NCBI GenBank assembly: GCA_028875575.1
Contig: JAPPDF010000009.1
Span: 16,513 to 80,512 of the forward strand
Direction of reading: 5' to 3'
Source of the DNA: Acidobacteriota bacterium
Lineage (GTDB): Bacteria > Acidobacteriota > Terriglobia > Versatilivoradales > Versatilivoraceae
DNA length: 64,000 nucleotides
Shown here piece after piece: positions 53,330 to 61,960 of the stretch. A program made the translations under genes and the position numbers. Below the pieces are notes generated by a model. It ran no database searches and was not told the origin of the DNA. It was given only the letters and a program-made list of their open reading frames with translations. Numbering within the stretch: position 1 is the stretch's first letter; every line of letters begins with the position of its first letter.

Positions 53330-55954
53330 CTATTCCACCAGGCGGTCGGCCCCCACGCCGATCTTTTCCCGGCGCAGCCTGCGCACCGACACCACCAGGA
53401 AGAGCGCAAAGGCTGGAACCGGCGGCAGGGCCGCTGCCAGGAACTTGATGGCGTTCTGGATGTCCCGGATGGAAGACTCCATGTCGGCGCGGCTCTTGCC
53501 GATCAGCCGCTGCTTTTCCTCTTCGATGTTGGTCCGGGCCACGGCCAGGCGACGGTTCTCGGCCTTTTCCTGGTTGGCGATCATGATGCGCTTGGTCTGT
53601 TCGTCCAGGTCCCGCCGCTGGCGCAGCGCCTCTACCGCCCGATCCAGCCTGGCTTGGGCCTCCTGCAGACGCTGGGCCGCCGTGGCCTCGGCCTGCCGGG
53701 TCTCGTCCAGGCGCCGCTCCTCGTACACCCTGGTTCGAGATTCCACGGCCTCCAGGGTGCGATGCCGCCTGCGGCGCTTGCGCAGGGCGATGAAGGACTC
53801 ATCGCCCACCAGTTGGTCCACGGCGTTCAGCAGGAAGGTCACGTTGTCGAACTGCAGGGTTTCAATGCCTTGGCGCCGGATGGAAAAGAACTGCTCCCCC
53901 ATCAGGTCGACATCGGTGATCAGGATGGCCCGAACCGGCTGGTCCGGAGCTATTCCGGTCAGGCGGGCGGCCAGGGTGTAGCGGTCGGGATCGGGTTCGT
54001 GGGGGAGATTGGCGGCCATCTGAAACCCGAACAGTGAGCGTTGCATCAGCCGATTCCAGTCGGTAAGTCCGGAATCGGCGCCGGTTTGAAGCAGTGGGGT
54101 CAGCGTGGTGCGGCTGCCGGCCGCGAGCTTGATCGAGCCAGGGTAGATCGCAACCAGTTCCTGAAGCCCGGAAGTGATGGCTTCGTCCGGATTGAAGGGA
54201 GGGTTCTCGCCCCCGGCGACGCCCAGAAAGATGACTTCCGGGGGAAGGGAGCGGAATTGCGGATGGGGATTGTACTTGTCCCAGGCAATGCGGCCCGGGT
54301 CCCAGTCCACTCCCAGCATCTCCATCAGCGGCTGGAGGTCAGCCGGCTTCCTGGGCGGTGGGCCCTGGCGAAAGGGCCCCTGAGGCATCGGTTGCGCCGA
54401 GAGCTCGGGATTGAATGCCGGCAGGGGATCCACCAGGATCAGGGTCGGATTTCCCTCCTTGACGTAATCGGTCAGCCGGCCTACCTGGTCCTGCTCCAGG
54501 GTGTTGGGCAACACCACCATCAGGGCGTCCAGGTTCTTCGGGTAGTCCTGGCCGGGCTGCACCCTTTCCACCTGGTACTGTTTTCGCAACTCGGCCACGA
54601 TGGCCCAGTCGGTGGAATGCTGGCGGGACTGGAAGTCGAATCCGCCGAAGAGTTTGGCTCCCGTCTCCAGGATGCCGACCCTTCTGCGTTCCGCCCGCGA
54701 CACCACCCGAATGGAGCGCATCAGCTCGTATTCCACCGGCAATCCGGGATCCAGGAAGGGGACGACGAATTCCTCGGGGCCGCAGTTGAAGGCGATGCCC
54801 AGGAAGATCTCGTCGGGTGTTCCCGAGCTCCGCCGGGACGCGGGCACCTGCCGCGGTCGGATGTCGAAACGCTCCTGGGCTTCACGGGCCTGCGGCGTGT
54901 ACCTTTCGGTCTCCACGATCCGGGTCTGCAGGCGGTTACCGCCGAGGGCAGACAACTCCCGGAGCAGATTGATCAGGTTGTTTCGAGTGGGAAGGTAGCT
55001 GCGGGGCACCTCCGGGCTCAGGTAAGCCTGAATGAAGACCGGCCGGCCCGGATCCAGCCCCTCGATCAGCGCTCGCGTGTCGGGCGAGAGCGAATGGATC
55101 CGTTCGGCAGTGAGGTCAACCCGTCCTCCCAGGCGGTCCAGCACCAGCGTCAGTCCGGCCAGGCCGACCACCAGAGCCAGCCCCCGCACCAGCAGGTGGG
55201 CGCCCATGGCCGGGGCCTGTCGGCCGGTGGGCCAGTGGCGCCGTCCCAGCAGCTCCACGTTGAGATAGACCATGGCGGCCGCAAAGGCGAGGAAGTAGAC
55301 CACCGAGGAAAGGGAGACCACTCCCGAGGCCAGGTCCTGGAATTGGTGGTTGAAGGAGAAACCGGCCACCAGCCGTTCGGCGCCCCCGGTCAGGACGGTG
55401 CCTGCATGGTCGATGAAGACGGGAACGGCGCAGAGCAGGGCGCCCAGGATGAAGGCCACGGTGATGTTGTCGGTCAAGAGGGACCCGACCATTCCCAGAG
55501 CCAGCAGCGCCACTCCCATGAGCCAGTAGCCCAGGTAGGTGGCGGCCATCAGGCCGGGGTCCGGGTTGCCCAGCCATCCCAGCACCAGCACGTGGGTCAG
55601 GGAAAAGAAGAGGGCCACGGTGTAGATGCCGGCGGCAGCCAGATATTTGCCCAGCACGATGCCGAAGTCGGTGGCCGGAAGGGTCAGCAGCAGCTCGTCG
55701 GTTCCGTTGCGCTTCTCCTCGGCCCAGATGTTCATGGTGATGGAGGGAATCAGAAAGACCAGAAGGTAGGGGAAGACGCGGTTGAGCTGGTCCAGATTGG
55801 CCAGGTTGGCGGCGAAGAACCCGTCCTGCCAGAAGGCCGCCAGGGCGCTCAGGAAGACGAAGAGGGTAATGAAGACGTAACCGGTAGGGCTGCTGAAATA
55901 GCCGGTCAGTTCCCGCTTGCAGACGACCCTGGCAAGCTGCCAATGACTCTTCAC
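53330..55954 (-). CDS. fused ABC permease (GldF-like) and GldG-type protein
   Basis: An 874-residue fusion. Residues 1-255 form an ABC-2-type permease with about six helices (SPTGYVFITLFVFLSALAAF, FPYLLVFLIPSITMNIWAEE with the EEKRNGTDELLLTLP motif, and ALLALGMVGSLLTDNITVAF). Residues 260-840 are an ABC_transp_aux/GldG-type domain starting with LVLDRLGGRVDLTAERIHSL and containing LIEGLDPGRPVFIQAYLSP. A coiled coil (about 755-830, RRLDETRQAEATAAQRLQEA) precedes a final helix (LAAALPPVPAFALFLVVSV). In Bacteroidota GldF and GldG are separate gliding-motility proteins. Here the pair is fused. The start overlaps the ATPase stop by 4 bases. Confidence 0.9.
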   Translation of the reverse strand: MKSHWQLARVVCKRELTGYFSSPTGYVFITLFVFLSALAAFWQDGFFAANLANLDQLNRVFPYLLVFLIPSITMNIWAEEKRNGTDELLLTLPATDFGIVLGKYLAAAGIYTVALFFSLTHVLVLGWLGNPDPGLMAATYLGYWLMGVALLALGMVGSLLTDNITVAFILGALLCAVPVFIDHAGTVLTGGAERLVAGFSFNHQFQDLASGVVSLSSVVYFLAFAAAMVYLNVELLGRRHWPTGRQAPAMGAHLLVRGLALVVGLAGLTLVLDRLGGRVDLTAERIHSLSPDTRALIEGLDPGRPVFIQAYLSPEVPRSYLPTRNNLINLLRELSALGGNRLQTRIVETERYTPQAREAQERFDIRPRQVPASRRSSGTPDEIFLGIAFNCGPEEFVVPFLDPGLPVEYELMRSIRVVSRAERRRVGILETGAKLFGGFDFQSRQHSTDWAIVAELRKQYQVERVQPGQDYPKNLDALMVVLPNTLEQDQVGRLTDYVKEGNPTLILVDPLPAFNPELSAQPMPQGPFRQGPPPRKPADLQPLMEMLGVDWDPGRIAWDKYNPHPQFRSLPPEVIFLGVAGGENPPFNPDEAITSGLQELVAIYPGSIKLAAGSRTTLTPLLQTGADSGLTDWNRLMQRSLFGFQMAANLPHEPDPDRYTLAARLTGIAPDQPVRAILITDVDLMGEQFFSIRRQGIETLQFDNVTFLLNAVDQLVGDESFIALRKRRRRHRTLEAVESRTRVYEERRLDETRQAEATAAQRLQEAQARLDRAVEALRQRRDLDEQTKRIMIANQEKAENRRLAVARTNIEEEKQRLIGKSRADMESSIRDIQNAIKFLAAALPPVPAFALFLVVSVRRLRREKIGVGADRLVE

Positions 55955-56802
55955 GCTTGCGTCTCCCTTGTCTCCGGATCCGGTTCGGGCACGGCGCCCC
56001 GGACCGTTTCCTCCGAGGGGGTCGGACCATGCGGACTTGCAGCGGAGACTTCCGGTTCGGGCGCCTCCCTGCCGTTCCTGCCCGTCAGGCGGTAAAAGGC
56101 CTCGGCCAGGCTGGTCCCGGCCGCCATCTCCCCGGGCGTGCCGTCAAAGACGATTCGGCCCTCGTGAATGAGAATGACGTGGTCGGCCACGGCTTCCACT
56201 TCCTGGAGGATGTGGGTCGAAAGCAGCACCGTCCTGGTTTTGCCCAAGTGCCGGATCAACTCCCGAACCTCGCGGATCTGGTTGGGATCCAGGCCGCTGG
56301 TGGGCTCGTCCATGATGAGGATGTCGGGCTCGTGGAGCAGGACCTGGGCCATTCCCAGGCGCTGGCGATAGCCCTTGGAGAGCTTGTAGACGCTCTTTTC
56401 CAGGACGGCTTCCAGGCGGCATTGCTCAACCACGGCCTCGATGCGCGCGTCGAGCCGATCCCGCGTCAGCCCCCGGGCCTCGCCGAAGAACCGCAGCAGC
56501 TCCAGAGGAGTCATCTCCGGATAGAGAGGACCGTTTTCCGGAAGATACCCGATCCGGGCTGCCGCTTCGATGCGGTAGCGCGAGACATCCCGCCCCGCAA
56601 TGCGGGCAACGCCGGCGGTGGGTGTGAGATAGCCGGTCAGGATCCGCAGCGTGGTCGACTTGCCGGCCCCGTTGGGGCCCAGGAAGGCGGCCACCTGTCC
56701 GCGGGGAATCGAGAAGGAGACGTCCTGCAGCGCGGCAAAGGTCCCAAAGATCTTGCTCAACCCCTGGGCCTCGATCATGGGTGGGGAGTCGGCTTCTGTC
56801 AT
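55951..56802 (-). CDS. ABC transporter ATP-binding protein (GldA-like)
   Basis: A 283-residue ATPase. Walker A is GPNGAGKSTTLRIL (about 39-52), the Q-loop region is RIGYLPENGPLYPEMTPLEL, the signature is KLSKGYRQRLGMAQ, Walker B is ILIMDEPTSGLDP, and the H-loop is LLSTHILQE. A C-terminal tail of about 50 residues is rich in Pro and Glu. It is the first gene of an operon with the GldFG-like fusion (4-base overlap ATGA) and DUF4340. It would energise export or an envelope process; the substrate is unknown. Confidence 0.9.
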   Translation of the reverse strand: MTEADSPPMIEAQGLSKIFGTFAALQDVSFSIPRGQVAAFLGPNGAGKSTTLRILTGYLTPTAGVARIAGRDVSRYRIEAAARIGYLPENGPLYPEMTPLELLRFFGEARGLTRDRLDARIEAVVEQCRLEAVLEKSVYKLSKGYRQRLGMAQVLLHEPDILIMDEPTSGLDPNQIREVRELIRHLGKTRTVLLSTHILQEVEAVADHVILIHEGRIVFDGTPGEMAAGTSLAEAFYRLTGRNGREAPEPEVSAASPHGPTPSEETVRGAVPEPDPETRETQA

Positions 56803-57245
56803 GACGGCGACACCAAATTCCGGTTCACGGCGCCGGTTCCGAAACCCATCTCAGGTTGCTCCACCGGCGCTCCGGACGTCATCTCCGCATCCACCGGTGA
56901 GAAATGCGGGCTCGCGCCGGGCTGTCCAGGGGGCCATGGAAAGGGTTGTGCGCGGGGTGAACTGCGAATTTGAAGGTGCATCCTCTACGGCAAGAATCGC
57001 CTTCCGCTGCTCAGGAGAACACCTCCTGCGGCAGGTGCTTCGTTCAACTTTGCAAGGTTAACCCCAACCCGATTTTTTTTCAATGGGCGGCGCCAGGCTG
57101 CGGCGCACTGGCCGTGCTAGAATTCCGGTCTGTCGGGTGGGTCGCCCCGGGTTTCCGAGCGGCCTGCGGCGGCCGCACCTGTCTTGCCGCGCCCACGCCT
57201 CTAAGTGGTTAGTGAATAACGACTAATGTTGAGTAAAGCGTTCCG
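56803..57245. other. divergent intergenic region
   Basis: It lies between the ABC ATPase (-) and the CRTAC1 gene (+). No gene is seen. An extended -10 sequence TGCTAGAAT at 57115-57123 could start a plus-strand transcript carrying the hairpin at 57246-57284 in its leader. The -35 match is poor. Confidence 0.35.
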
Positions 57246-57284
57246 GGCACAGTCAAGCGCCTGACGATTTGACTGTGCCTTTTT
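57246..57284 (+). terminator. hairpin terminator in the leader of the CRTAC1 gene
   Basis: GGCACAGTCAA (57246-57256) and TTGACTGTGCC (57269-57279) form an 11-bp perfect stem followed by TTTTT. The T-run is on the plus strand only. No plus-strand gene lies upstream in the preceding 440 bases, so it either ends a short unannotated RNA or acts as an attenuator in the leader of the gene starting at 57310. Confidence 0.75.
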
Positions 57285-57309
57285 GAGAGACTCCGCCGAG
57301 ATCAGCGAC

Positions 57310-59058
57310 ATGCTTCTCGCATCGATCAAATCACTCCCCACCCTCCACTCCTCACTCTCCACTATCCTGCGGACCGGCACGGTCCTGACCTTCCTGTGTT
57401 CTCCGCCCCCCCCTGGCGATGCCCTTCCGGCGGACCCGGCCGCGCCTTTCAGCGACCGGACCCGGACGATGGGCATCGATTTTCGCCACCAGAATGGCGC
57501 CTCGGCCCAGAAGCACCTGGTGGAGACCATGGGATCGGGTTGCGGGCTGCTGGACTACGACGGCGACGGCAGGCTGGACGTGCTGCTAATCAACGGCGGC
57601 CGCACGCCGGACTCGCCGCCGTTCGAGCCTAGACCCCACGCGCTCTATCGCAACCTGGGCGGCGGGCGCCTGGAGGAGGTGACCCTTGAAGCCGGCCTGG
57701 AACCGACGGCCGATTACGGCATGGGAGTCGCCGTGGGCGACTACGACAACGACGGGGACCCCGATCTCTACCTCACCAATTTCGGTCCCAACCGGCTCTA
57801 CCGCAACGACGGCGACGGCACCTTCAGCGACGTCACCCCCCGGGCGGGCGTTGCCGGCGCCGAATGGAGCACCAGCGCCGCCTTCTTCGATTACGACCGG
57901 GACGGAGCTCCCGACCTTTACGTGGTGAACTATCTGGATGCGAGCTTCGAGCGCAATCCGCCCTGCGAGATGAAGGGGATTCGGGCCTATTGCCATCCGC
58001 GCCACTATGCCGGGGTGGCCGACCGTCTTTACCGGAACCTGGGCGATGGCCGGTTCCGCGACGTCAGCCGGTCCAGCGGCGTTCTGAACCCCGAGGGCAA
58101 GGGCCTGGGAGTGGTGGCGGCCGATTTCGACCAGGACGGCTGGGTCGACCTTTACGTGGCCAACGACTCCGTGCGCAACATCCTGTTGAAGAATAACGGG
58201 GACGGGACCTTTGCCGACGTGACGCTTCTTTCTGGGACCGGCTACAACAGCCAGGCCCAGGCCGAAGCAGGGATGGGGGTGGATGCGGCCGACTACGATG
58301 GGGACCGCCTCCTGGACATTGTCGTGACCAACTACGACCTGGAGACCAACGCGCTCTACCGCTACCAGGGAAACTGGCTGTTCGGGGACGAGCGCTGGAG
58401 GTCGGGCCTGGCGCGGAAAGACCGCTTCCTGCTGGGTTTCGGCGCCGGCTTTCTGGACTTCGACAACGACGGGGACCGGGACCTGCTGGTGGTCAACGGA
58501 CACGTGGTGGACAACATCGAACGGATCCAGCCCGACCTCTCCCACCCCCAGCCCGATCAGTTGTTCGAAAACCGGGGAGGGAGATTCCTGGAGCACGAGC
58601 CCTTCTACCGATGGTCATCCCGGCAGGCGCGGGTAGGCCGGGGCGCGGCCCTGGGAGATATCGACAATGACGGCGACATCGACGTCCTCGTCAGCAACTG
58701 CGGGGCAGAGCCGGCCCTGCTCATCAACCGGGTCGGGGCCCGCAAGAACTGGATCCAGCTCCGCTTGACCGGGACCGACAGCAGCCGCGACGCCGTCGGG
58801 ACCCGCTTGACCCTCACCACGGCAGAGGGGCGGCAGACCGACCAGATCACGGGCGGGGGAAGCTATCTGTCGGCCGGCGACCCGCGCGCCCACTTCGGGT
58901 TGGGGGAGGTGGCCAGGGTGGAGGAGATCCGGATCCGCTGGCCCAGCGGAAAAGACGAAGTCCTCAGGGACATACCCGCCAATCGAATCCTGCAGGTCAC
59001 CGAGGGTCGCGCCTCCCAGTACTCGACTGCCCCCGGGACCCGCCCGGAAGCGGAGTAG
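57310..59058 (+). CDS. CRTAC1 family protein (FG-GAP/VCBS + ASPIC/UnbV domain)
   Basis: A 582-residue exported protein. The ATG was preferred over a TTG at 57283 because it lies after the hairpin T-run; the signal region (ILRTGTVLTFLCSPPPPGDA) is moderately hydrophobic. Calcium-loop repeats include DYDGDGRLDVLLINGG, DYDNDGDPDLYLTNFGPNRL, DYDRDGAPDLYVVNYLD, DFDQDGWVDLYVAND and DIDNDGDIDVLVSNCG, interleaved with LYRN.GDGTF.DVT. The C-terminal ASPIC/UnbV domain is VGTRLTLTTAEGRQTDQITG through VEEIRIRWPSGKDEV. It is followed after 6 bases by a paralogue. In Acidobacteriota such proteins are abundant; their role is unknown. Confidence 0.85.
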   Translation: MLLASIKSLPTLHSSLSTILRTGTVLTFLCSPPPPGDALPADPAAPFSDRTRTMGIDFRHQNGASAQKHLVETMGSGCGLLDYDGDGRLDVLLINGGRTPDSPPFEPRPHALYRNLGGGRLEEVTLEAGLEPTADYGMGVAVGDYDNDGDPDLYLTNFGPNRLYRNDGDGTFSDVTPRAGVAGAEWSTSAAFFDYDRDGAPDLYVVNYLDASFERNPPCEMKGIRAYCHPRHYAGVADRLYRNLGDGRFRDVSRSSGVLNPEGKGLGVVAADFDQDGWVDLYVANDSVRNILLKNNGDGTFADVTLLSGTGYNSQAQAEAGMGVDAADYDGDRLLDIVVTNYDLETNALYRYQGNWLFGDERWRSGLARKDRFLLGFGAGFLDFDNDGDRDLLVVNGHVVDNIERIQPDLSHPQPDQLFENRGGRFLEHEPFYRWSSRQARVGRGAALGDIDNDGDIDVLVSNCGAEPALLINRVGARKNWIQLRLTGTDSSRDAVGTRLTLTTAEGRQTDQITGGGSYLSAGDPRAHFGLGEVARVEEIRIRWPSGKDEVLRDIPANRILQVTEGRASQYSTAPGTRPEAE

Positions 59059-59064
59059 CCCGCC

Positions 59065-61314
59065 ATGTCCGAGAGATTCCCGATCGCCGCCCTGCTGAGC
59101 TTCCTGGTGGCCGTCTCGTGCCTTCAAGGCGATCTCGCGGCTGAGGTCGGGCCCGGCACCCGGCGCATGGCTTCACGGCTGGCCCAACTGGCCCGCAACG
59201 CCGACTTCTTTTCCGATCACCCCATGAACACCCTGGCGGTGGCGCAACTGCGCCGGCGCCTGCAGGCCGTCGACGATCCCCGCCAGCAAATGGGCCTGCG
59301 GCTTCAGTTGGCGCTGAAGCTTGTGAGGAACGGGCAGAGCCAGGCTGCCATCCAGGAGTTGACGGATCTGCAGGCCCGGGTCGGGAGGCAGCCGTGGCAA
59401 CTGTCGCGGGAAACCGCCACCGTGATCCGGGACCTGCTGGCGGTCTCCTGGCTGCGGCTGGGCGAGCAGGAGAACTGCATCGCCGCCCACGGAGAACACT
59501 CCTGTTTTCTTCCCGTGCGGGAATCCGGCCGGCATCGGCTGCAGCGGGGCTCCCGGGGGGCCATTCCTGTCCTGCTCCAGCTTTTGTCGGAGGAGCCCGG
59601 CCATCTGGGGTTTCGCTGGCTGCTCAACCTGGCCCACATGACCCTGGGGGAACACCCCGCCAAGGTCGCCCCGCAATGGGTCATCCCGGCGGACATCCTG
59701 GCCTCCGACTACGATATCGGGCATTTCCGGGAAGTCGCGCCCCGGCTGGGCGTGGATGTCACGGCGCTGTCCGGGGGCAGCATCCTGGAAGACTTCGACC
59801 GGGACGGCTCCCTGGACATCATGGCTTCCTCCTGGGGGATGCGGGACCCGCTGCGCTACTTTCGCAACAACGGCGACGGCACCTTCAGCGACCGCACCCG
59901 GGCCGCCGGCCTGGAAGGACAGGTCGGCGGCCTCAACATCTCACAGGCCGACTACGACAACGACGGCTATCCGGACGTGCTGGTACTGCGGGGGGCCTGG
60001 CTGCAGGGCCTGGGGGACCATCCCAACTCCCTGCTGCGCAATAACGGCGACGGCACCTTCGAGGATGTCACCGAGGCGGCAGGCCTGCTCAGCTACCACC
60101 CCACACAGGCAGCCGCCTGGGCCGACTATGACAACGACGGCCGGCTGGACCTGTTCATCGGCAACGAATCCACCGGCAGCCACATTCATCCCTGCGAGCT
60201 CTATCGCAACAACGGGGACGGAACCTTCACCAACCTGGCCCCATCCCTGGGACTGGCCCGGGCCGGCTATGTCAAGGGGGCGGCCTGGGGGGATTACGAC
60301 AACGACGGAGACCCGGACCTCTACCTGTCGCGCATGGACGCCGGCAACCTGCTCTATCGCAATGACGGCCCCGGGTCCTCCACCGGGGAGGACGCCGAAG
60401 GGAAGCCGCCCTGGAGATTCGTGGAAGTGAGCCGACAGGCCGGGGTCGGGGAACCCCGCAAGAGCTTCGCCACTTGGTTCTGGGACTACGACAACGACGG
60501 GTGGCAGGACCTGTTCGTGGCCGGCTATTCGCTCAAGCCCGATTTCTCGGGCTCGCTGGAGGAGGCGGTCAAGGCCTTCCTGGGACTGCCCCACCGGGGC
60601 GAGTTCTCACGCCTCTTCCGCAACAACGGGGACGGGACCTTCCGGGATGTCTCCCGGGAAGCGGGGCTTGAGCAGGCGCTGCTGACCATGGGAGCCAATT
60701 TCGGGGACCTGGACAACGACGGATTCCCGGACTGCTACCTGGGCACGGGAGAGCCCGACCTGCGGACGCTCATTCCCAATCAGATGTTCCGCAACCACCA
60801 GGGGAAGGTCTTCCAGAACGTCACCACCTCGGGGGGATTCGGCCATCTGCAGAAGGGCCACGGTGTCTCCTTCGGGGATATCGACAACGATGGCGACCAG
60901 GACATCTACACGGTGATGGGGGGGTGGTATGCCGGGGATGTCTACCAGAACCTGCTCTTCCTCAATCCGGGGCACGGCAACCGCTGGATCACTCTTCTCC
61001 TGGAAGGAGTCAGGACCAACCGGATGGCCCTGGGTGCGCGCATCAAGGTGACGGTCGAGACCGAGGACGGAGACAGGGAGATCCACGCCACCGTTTCCAG
61101 CGGAGGGAGCTTCGGGGCCTCCAGCCTGCAGCAGGAAATCGGACTGGGCCGGGCAACCGGAATCAAGGCAGTGGAAGTCTACTGGCCCGTGACCGGCAAG
61201 ACGCAGACCCTATCCAATCTCTCACTGGACGGGTTCTACAGGATTCGCGAGGGCAAGGCCTCGGCCGTACCCCTGGAACGGCCGTCCATCGAACTGGCCC
61301 CGCCGGCCCGGTGA
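59065..61314 (+). CDS. CRTAC1 family protein with N-terminal helical (TPR-like) domain
   Basis: A 749-residue protein. A signal peptide (FPIAALLSFLVAVSCLQGDL) is followed by a helical region (about 30-205) with TPR-like helices (RLQLALKLVRNGQSQAAIQE, LLQLLSEEPGHLGFRWLLNL). From about 220 there are FG-GAP repeats: DFDRDGSLDIMASSWG, DYDNDGYPDVLVLRG, DYDNDGRLDLFIGNE, DYDNDGDPDLYLSR, DLDNDGFPDCYLG and DIDNDGDQDIYTVMG. The C-terminal ASPIC/UnbV domain is MALGARIKVTVETEDGDREI through KAVEVYWPVTGK. It is co-transcribed with the previous gene. Function unknown; calcium-binding propeller outside the cytoplasm. Confidence 0.85.
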   Translation: MSERFPIAALLSFLVAVSCLQGDLAAEVGPGTRRMASRLAQLARNADFFSDHPMNTLAVAQLRRRLQAVDDPRQQMGLRLQLALKLVRNGQSQAAIQELTDLQARVGRQPWQLSRETATVIRDLLAVSWLRLGEQENCIAAHGEHSCFLPVRESGRHRLQRGSRGAIPVLLQLLSEEPGHLGFRWLLNLAHMTLGEHPAKVAPQWVIPADILASDYDIGHFREVAPRLGVDVTALSGGSILEDFDRDGSLDIMASSWGMRDPLRYFRNNGDGTFSDRTRAAGLEGQVGGLNISQADYDNDGYPDVLVLRGAWLQGLGDHPNSLLRNNGDGTFEDVTEAAGLLSYHPTQAAAWADYDNDGRLDLFIGNESTGSHIHPCELYRNNGDGTFTNLAPSLGLARAGYVKGAAWGDYDNDGDPDLYLSRMDAGNLLYRNDGPGSSTGEDAEGKPPWRFVEVSRQAGVGEPRKSFATWFWDYDNDGWQDLFVAGYSLKPDFSGSLEEAVKAFLGLPHRGEFSRLFRNNGDGTFRDVSREAGLEQALLTMGANFGDLDNDGFPDCYLGTGEPDLRTLIPNQMFRNHQGKVFQNVTTSGGFGHLQKGHGVSFGDIDNDGDQDIYTVMGGWYAGDVYQNLLFLNPGHGNRWITLLLEGVRTNRMALGARIKVTVETEDGDREIHATVSSGGSFGASSLQQEIGLGRATGIKAVEVYWPVTGKTQTLSNLSLDGFYRIREGKASAVPLERPSIELAPPAR

Positions 61315-61330
61315 CGCGGTTTGAATCTCT

Positions 61331-61715
61331 TCATGAAAGGGAATCCGATTGGGAACCGGACCCTGGTCCCGCTTCCTGTTCCGGCGGGGAGGCGTCCGGC
61401 TCGGCCTCGAAGCGTCCGGCGAGCAGGTATCGATACAGCTTGAATGCAGGCTGCTCCTCGTGCTCCTCCAGCCAGCGCCGGGCAGGCGGCGAAGTTTCCG
61501 AACAACACCAGGCCGACGCCCCGGGAGGAATATAAAGCCAGCGCCTCGGAGAATATGAGGCTCCCGTAGGCGATCCGGGCCACCAGCAGCCCGAGGCCCG
61601 AGGTGATGCCGGCCGACAGCGCCGGAACGGCCCTCTCCGACACGATGTCCGTGCGAAGTTCCGACGCCAGATTGCGTAGCGGAGCTTTCGCCGTCACGGG
61701 CTCATGCGAGGGCAT
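61331..61715 (-). pseudogene. remnant of a SulP-type anion transporter, frameshifted/truncated
   Basis: From an ATG at 61715 the frame reads about 55 residues that match the N-terminus of SulP transporters: RTDIVSERAVPALSAGITSG, LGLLVARIAYGSLIFSEAL and ALYSSRGVGLVLFGN. SulP proteins have about 500 residues and many helices, so this is only the start. After LVLFGN the frame becomes meaningless, while another frame reads ARRWLEEHEEQPAFKLYRYL and LAGRFEAEPDASPPEQEAG to a stop at 61331, looking like a protein's true C-terminus. An internal deletion with a frame change seems likely. It lies 44 bases from the tRNA gene. Confidence 0.6.
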
Positions 61716-61759
61716 TGCGCGTTTCCAATGAAGGCATTGGACTAATTTGGCAATGGTGG

Positions 61760-61836
61760 TGGTAGGCCTGGAGGGATTCGAACCCCCGACCTTCGGTTTA
61801 GGAAACCGCTGCTCTATCCTGCTGAGCTACAGGCCC
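61760..61836 (-). tRNA. tRNA-Arg (anticodon CCT)
   Basis: On the minus strand the cloverleaf is: acceptor GGGCCTG paired with CAGGCCT (one G-U), D-stem GCTC/GAGC, anticodon arm GCGGT-TTCCTAA-ACCGA with anticodon CCT, variable loop AGGTC, and T-arm GGGGG-TTCGAAT-CCCTC (one mismatch to tolerate). A encoded discriminator is followed by an encoded CCA. It reads the AGG codon. The first pair of the anticodon stem is a G-A mismatch. tRNA genes of this type are common integration sites. Confidence 0.95.
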
Positions 61837-61960
61837 ATTGCTGCAGAGAGCCACCGGTAGGAGCGATCTTCGGTTCCCGCCGGTGGGAGGGATGTTACCG
61901 AGCGGTTCGGGAACTTGGCAAGCGGTTTTGGGCGTGCCTGAAAGTTGCCCGTCCCGCCGC

